Source: an uncultured Lachnospiraceae bacterium
GTDB lineage: Bacteria; Bacillota; Clostridia; Lachnospirales; Lachnospiraceae
Assembly: GCA_946414885.1 (NCBI GenBank)
Contig: CAMKQH010000031.1
Coordinates: 1-36,374 of the forward strand
Direction of reading: 5' to 3'
Length of the DNA stretch: 36,374 nucleotides
This document shows, piece by piece, positions 32,662 through 36,374 of the stretch; position 1 is the stretch's first letter, and every line of letters begins with the position of its first letter. A program made the translations under genes and the position numbers. The notes beneath the pieces are model-generated. The model was not told the DNA's origin, did not search any database, and worked only from the letters and a program-made list of their open reading frames with translations.

Positions 32662-33507
32662 CTATTTGATATCGGTTATCTTTTGTCCCCAGAAATAAGA
32701 TCCCACAAAAATTGCGACTGCAAAGGTCGTAACCGCAACGCCAATTCCGGTCGCCAGATTTCTGGCGAAACTTTGATTCGTAAATTTCAGCATTGCCACC
32801 AAGCCGATGGGCATAACGCACATTGCGTTGAGCTGAAGCTTATTGGACGCCAATTTGGTCTGGATCTCGTCTTCGATCGCCACCTTGTCGCCCAAGATGC
32901 TTCTCGTCCGGACGATTACGTCCTTGAAATCGCCGCCCAAACGGTAACAGTTGCTAATTACGTTTCCGAAATTCTCGATATCCTCATTATCACTCCGAAC
33001 CCCAAAAGCGATAATCATTTCCTCCAAGGATTTTCCGTTTGCCAGGCCCGACACGATCTCATTTAGTTCAACGATAATGTATTCTTTTTCGGAATACTGA
33101 TTTCTCAAATCTGTCTTCGCGCTGATAAACGCATCATTTACGGTATTGCCGGAAGAAAGAGATGCGGACAAAATCTCAAGCAAGTCCATGAATTGCTTTC
33201 GGAGCGCTTTCTTTCTTTTCATAAGCAATTTGGTTCTGACGGCGGGCATAAATACTTTTGTCGCCAAACCGCCTATCAACAGAAAAACTACGGTATTGCT
33301 GATGGTCGTCGCCATTGTGGCATCGTTGCCATCCTTAAACAATCCGCCGTAGAAAACTAAGCCAACAAATCCGCCCAATAACATTGTCAGCATAAATGCC
33401 CCGATCTTTTCACCCATCGACATATAATAAACTTTATAGTTTATCATCGGGTTATTCAGCGGTGACGGTAGAAATTCCGGTTCCAGTTCAGTATCTTTTT
33501 TTGCCAT
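32662..33507 (-). CDS. tadB: TadB-like pilus platform protein (T2SSF family)
   Basis: The 281-residue membrane protein has N-terminal helices (about 32-56 and 68-85), a T2SSF bundle (about 100-225) containing FMDLLEILSASLSSGNTVND, and a C-terminal helix (about 230-275). TadB and TadC pair in the membrane in Tad systems. GAGGTGGG precedes the ATG, 8 bp after tadA. Confidence 0.9.
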   Translation of the reverse strand: MAKKDTELEPEFLPSPLNNPMINYKVYYMSMGEKIGAFMLTMLLGGFVGLVFYGGLFKDGNDATMATTISNTVVFLLIGGLATKVFMPAVRTKLLMKRKKALRKQFMDLLEILSASLSSGNTVNDAFISAKTDLRNQYSEKEYIIVELNEIVSGLANGKSLEEMIIAFGVRSDNEDIENFGNVISNCYRLGGDFKDVIVRTRSILGDKVAIEDEIQTKLASNKLQLNAMCVMPIGLVAMLKFTNQSFARNLATGIGVAVTTFAVAIFVGSYFWGQKITDIK

Positions 33508-33515
33508 TTCCCACC

Positions 33516-34757
33516 TCAGATTTCAACACGAATGCCGGAAAGCTTCAATTTGAAGTCTTTTACCAACGGATTATTCGTACGTTTTAATTGTCCAACTACT
33601 TTGTCGATCGTACTCTTTTCCGGATCCTCTTCGAACTTATACAAGGGATTCAGAATGATCTGACCGTCCTTGTATCCAACCACTTCCGTGATTTCCATCG
33701 TTTTTCTGGATTTATCACGCAATCTGGAAAGATGAACGATAATATCGATTGCGGATGCGATCTGCTGTCTGATTGCCTCCAGCGGTAAGCCGTCAGCGCC
33801 TTGCAGCACCATGGTTTCCAAACGGCTCAGCATATCCTGCGTGGAGTTTGCATGGCCCGTGGAAAGGGAACCGTCGTGTCCGGTGTTCATGGCCTGCAGC
33901 ATGTCAAGCGCCTCGCCTCCACGAACCTCACCTACTACGATGCGTTCGGGTCTCATACGGAGGGAAGACTTGATCAGGTCACGGATCGTGATCTGTCCGA
34001 CACCGGATACGTTTGCATTTCTCGTCTCCAGTCTTACCAGGTTCTCAACGCCCACGATCTGAAGCTCTGCCGAGTCCTCGATCGTGATAACGCGCTCGTC
34101 CTTCGGAATGTAGTTAGACATGGCGTTCAAGAAAGTCGTTTTACCGGAACCGGTACCACCGCAGATGAAAATGTTATATTTTGCCTTAACCAGGAGTTCC
34201 AGCTTGTCAGCGATCTCCTGCGTAATGGATCCATATCTGATCAGTTTCTCAACCGTCATGGGATCCTTGGAGAATTTACGAATGGTAAGCGTCGGACCAC
34301 AGAGTGCGATGGGGGGCAGCACCACGTTTACACGGGAGCCGTCCGGAAGTCTGGTGTCACAGATGGGATTTGCCTGGTTAACTTCTCTTCCGGCAAGACC
34401 CACAATTCTTTGAATCACGTCTTCCAGCCTTCTCTGGCTTTCAAAATGCTTATCCAGTTTGAACAAACGTCCACTCTGCTCTATGAATATATTGTCCGGG
34501 CCATTGATCATGACCTCGGTGATGGTATCGTCATTAATAATGGTGTCCAGCAAGCCAAAACCACGAATGGAACTGTAAACCTGCTGAACGATGGATACCT
34601 TCTGCTGGATGGGACAATAGATGCCGGATACCTTTTGGGCAACTATTTCTTCCACCTTTTCTTCCAATTCGTCATCTTCCATTTTGCTCAGCGGAAGCGT
34701 ATTGGAAACATATACTCTTATCTCTTCAATTATCTCTTTTTCTTGTTCTGCAGTCAT
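33516..34757 (-). CDS. tadA: TadA/CpaF secretion ATPase
   Basis: The 413-residue cytoplasmic hexameric ATPase powers Flp pilus assembly. Visible motifs are the N-terminal domain (about 50-170, with INGPDNIFIE), Walker A GGTGSGKTT (200-208, K206), an Asp box around DERVITIEDSAELQ, Walker B region RPERIVVGEVRGGEALDML and the His box TGHDGSLSTGHANS. All catalytic residues are in place. It lies 9 bp after tadZ. Confidence 0.97.
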   Translation of the reverse strand: MTAEQEKEIIEEIRVYVSNTLPLSKMEDDELEEKVEEIVAQKVSGIYCPIQQKVSIVQQVYSSIRGFGLLDTIINDDTITEVMINGPDNIFIEQSGRLFKLDKHFESQRRLEDVIQRIVGLAGREVNQANPICDTRLPDGSRVNVVLPPIALCGPTLTIRKFSKDPMTVEKLIRYGSITQEIADKLELLVKAKYNIFICGGTGSGKTTFLNAMSNYIPKDERVITIEDSAELQIVGVENLVRLETRNANVSGVGQITIRDLIKSSLRMRPERIVVGEVRGGEALDMLQAMNTGHDGSLSTGHANSTQDMLSRLETMVLQGADGLPLEAIRQQIASAIDIIVHLSRLRDKSRKTMEITEVVGYKDGQIILNPLYKFEEDPEKSTIDKVVGQLKRTNNPLVKDFKLKLSGIRVEI

Positions 34758-34766
34758 TTTTCAGCC

Positions 34767-35834
34767 TCACTGTTGGATTAATGCGTCGAACATTGCCATG
34801 GGTGCCAATTGCTTGAGGATCATTTCCGTCGTAGCGTGCTCAAAACGTTGCGCACCGCCTAACACGCGAACCTCCAAGCCATCCAACATTTCACTCGTCT
34901 TATTGCTGAACTTGTTATAAATAAGGGAAAGCCTTTTGTAAACAGGCACTTCCACGTTTTCTTCCATAATCTTAAGTGTTTCGATCTTTCTGTACAGCTT
35001 CAAGTTCGAAACCTTCGATCCGTCTCCCACCCAAACGACTGCATGAGAACGATTCAGGAACGCCATGCCGTCCTTGTCAAGCGCAAAATCTGCATCAAGG
35101 ACGATCACGTCGTAAGACCCGGTAAGCTTTAATTCTGAAATCAGGAGCAATATGTCATCCATTTTCAGCTCCATCTTATCCAGCGCGACTTTACAGTCTG
35201 AGTAGAAGAACACGCCTCTGGGATCTTGCTTTACGCAGCTTTCCAGCTTTATGGTCAAATTAGACTTTTTGCTCTTTAAGTAAAAAATAATGTCACTTAA
35301 ATTAAACTGTCCGTCTCCCGCGAAGAAGGAATCGGAAGACCCGAATTTCTCTAAGTTTAAGTACAGCGTTCTCTTGCCCAGGGAAGCAAAATGAAGGGCA
35401 CACGCCGCAGCCATCGTTGATCCGCCGCATCCGCCGCTCGCCGACTGGAACGTAATCACCTTGGTCTTGTCATCTCCAAGAACTGCAAGGGAAATATTCT
35501 TGGCATTTTCGGAATAAATACTGAGAATCTGTTTGTAGATCAAATCAATTCTTTGGAACTTTCCAACGGCCCTGTGCCCGTTATAGCTCTCAACGTCCGT
35601 TGAATCCACCAGATAGGCCAACGTACATCTTTTCGGGATGTCACGCTCGTCAAACTCGAAATTATCACCTGCCAAAAGGACGTCGATCTTCCTCTCATCC
35701 AGTGCGGCAACGGCATGCTCCTTCTCGGTGAACGAGTAAAGTTCGAATGCGTCAGCATACTTTGAACTAAACACGCCAATAATTCGGTTTAAATACACTG
35801 GATCCTTCTCTAAAAAAGCTAATTTAATCTTCAT
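34767..35834 (-). CDS. tadZ: TadZ/CpaE-like atypical MinD/ParA protein
   Basis: The 355-residue protein has an N-terminal receiver-like region (about 1-115) and a C-terminal P-loop domain of the ParA/MinD class. The P-loop reads QSASGGCGGSTMA (130-142): compared with the deviant Walker A pattern KGGxxKST, both lysines are replaced. Later motifs such as DVIVLDADFALD resemble the Walker B part. TadZ places the pilus machine at its cell site and is described as an atypical ATPase in Eubacterium. I chose the ATG at 35834, not the TTG two codons upstream, because GAGGG is better spaced. First gene of the long run after a promoter. Confidence 0.88.
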   Translation of the reverse strand: MKIKLAFLEKDPVYLNRIIGVFSSKYADAFELYSFTEKEHAVAALDERKIDVLLAGDNFEFDERDIPKRCTLAYLVDSTDVESYNGHRAVGKFQRIDLIYKQILSIYSENAKNISLAVLGDDKTKVITFQSASGGCGGSTMAAACALHFASLGKRTLYLNLEKFGSSDSFFAGDGQFNLSDIIFYLKSKKSNLTIKLESCVKQDPRGVFFYSDCKVALDKMELKMDDILLLISELKLTGSYDVIVLDADFALDKDGMAFLNRSHAVVWVGDGSKVSNLKLYRKIETLKIMEENVEVPVYKRLSLIYNKFSNKTSEMLDGLEVRVLGGAQRFEHATTEMILKQLAPMAMFDALIQQ

Positions 35835-35884
35835 GTCCAAACACCCTCAATTCCGCAATTTTTCCTTTTATTGCTTATATACAA

Positions 35885-35914
35885 ATACTAACATTTTTTG
35901 TCATCTTTTGTCAA
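35885..35914 (-). promoter_or_regulatory. Probable promoter of the tadZ-led operon
   Basis: On the minus strand TTGACA (35909-35914, perfect) and TAGTAT (35885-35890) are 18 bp apart, about 50 bases before the tadZ start. The rest of the gap 35841-36085 holds no gene. It has A/T runs upstream of the -35 (35937-35970), which may act as an UP element, and a CGCAGCTGCG palindrome (35974-35983). Confidence 0.7.
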
Positions 35915-36019
35915 TGCAGCGCATTAAAATTCTGCAAAAAATATTAAAAAAAAATTAAAAAAATATAAATACTCGCAGCTGCGGGTGAATGTCCGGGAAA
36001 TCGTTTTACGTTTCTTTCT

Positions 36020-36052
36020 AAAAAATCTGCCGAACCACTTGTGATTCGGCAG
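36020..36052 (-). terminator. Rho-independent terminator after the pilin gene
   Basis: CTGCCGAA and TTCGGCAG form the core stem (36027-36052, extended by further pairs near the loop). On the minus strand it is followed by A and six T (36020-36025). The other side also has eight T (36056 onward), so it could work in both directions. It separates the pilin genes from the tadZ promoter. Confidence 0.9.
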
Positions 36053-36085
36053 AGATTTTTTTTATTCAATTTGTCTGGCGATTAA

Positions 36086-36280
36086 TTACTTAATCACGAA
36101 GTTCTTCATCAGGTCGTTAACCTGCTTTACGATCTGATCCTTGAAGCCCATGAATACGCCTGCAAGAACTACAACGATACCAAGGATGATCAGTACAGAG
36201 ATGAAGTTGGTGTCACCCTTCTCATCGTTCATCATTTCGTTTACGTGGCACATAGCCTTAATATACATTCTATCGAGCAT
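36086..36280 (-). CDS. flp: Flp-type pilin
   Basis: The 64-residue protein has a leader ending EKG (G22), then DTNFISVLIILGIVVVLAG, a single helix (about 27-46) and a short tail. It is the likely major subunit of the Tad pilus, cut by the peptidase at 31053-31751. The usual glutamate at +5 after the cut is replaced by isoleucine. A very strong ribosome site (AAGGAGGAG) precedes the ATG and a terminator follows, which fits high expression apart from the assembly genes. Confidence 0.88.
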   Translation of the reverse strand: MLDRMYIKAMCHVNEMMNDEKGDTNFISVLIILGIVVVLAGVFMGFKDQIVKQVNDLMKNFVIK

Positions 36281-36343
36281 CTTTTTGCTCCTCCTTTTTT
36301 ATATTTTTTATGATTTATCGGTTGCTTTTGCGTTTCCGCTGAA

Positions 36344-36374
36344 TTACTTAATCACGAAGTTCTTCATCAGGTCG
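36344..36374 (-). CDS. flp: Second Flp-type pilin gene, cut by the window edge
   Basis: The last 31 bases of the window are identical to 36086-36116, the end of the first pilin gene, and encode DLMKNFVIK and a stop. So a tandem pilin copy begins outside the window and ends here. No terminator lies between the two genes (36281-36343), so they probably share one message. Confidence 0.85.
   Translation of the reverse strand, partial: DLMKNFVIK

Overview
The window looks like a chromosome segment of a Gram-positive clostridial Firmicute, probably of the Lachnospiraceae type. The evidence is strong AGGAGG-type ribosome sites, a GerMN lipoprotein, a ComEA/ComEC pair, an argJ-B-C-D biosynthesis cluster with the clostridial argC form, an HD-GYP protein, and a Tad pilus locus of the clostridial kind (a large TadG/DUF5702-like protein and a DUF6382+FHA protein). 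Every gene I accept is on the minus strand, so transcription runs from right to left. I found no tRNA, rRNA, CRISPR, insertion sequence or phage gene.

Right part (about 16.0-36.4 kb). Two Flp pilin genes (one cut by the window edge) are followed by a terminator and then by a new promoter. That promoter starts a very long, tightly packed run: tadZ, tadA, tadB, tadC, a prepilin peptidase, a WG-repeat protein, a TadE-like pseudopilin, a 1016-residue TadG-like protein and a second TadE-like pseudopilin. The run continues into a phospho-signalling module: a DUF6382+FHA protein, a small membrane protein, a PP2C phosphatase, a transmembrane Ser/Thr kinase and a membrane protein with repeated ETTVL motifs. 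It ends with three membrane genes of GT-C appearance, one of which is an internally deleted, frameshifted paralogue. The same ETTVL motif occurs next to the FHA domain, which suggests phosphothreonine docking between kinase, FHA protein and membrane anchor.

Middle part (about 7.5-15.9 kb). A GNAT acetyltransferase with a good promoter and an ARG-box-like site precedes an HD-GYP membrane protein. The arginine genes argJ, argB, argC and argD follow, then an orphan solute-binding protein coupled to argD and a small DMT-type membrane protein.

Left part (1-7.5 kb). A promoter precedes comEA, a response regulator, a sensor kinase, a GerMN lipoprotein and comEC. This stretch is full of tandem repeats with unrelated units: 52 bp x5 hairpins, 39 bp x3 and 24 bp x12 inside comEC, and 32 bp x7 before the GerMN gene.

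The most unusual item is a two-copy structured intergenic element (3050-3228 and 12556-12758). Both copies keep one long stem trunk through compensating base changes but carry different terminal or side hairpins. One copy lies in the arg operon just after argJ, the other between the GerMN gene and comEC. I do not recognise it as a known RNA or mobile element family.
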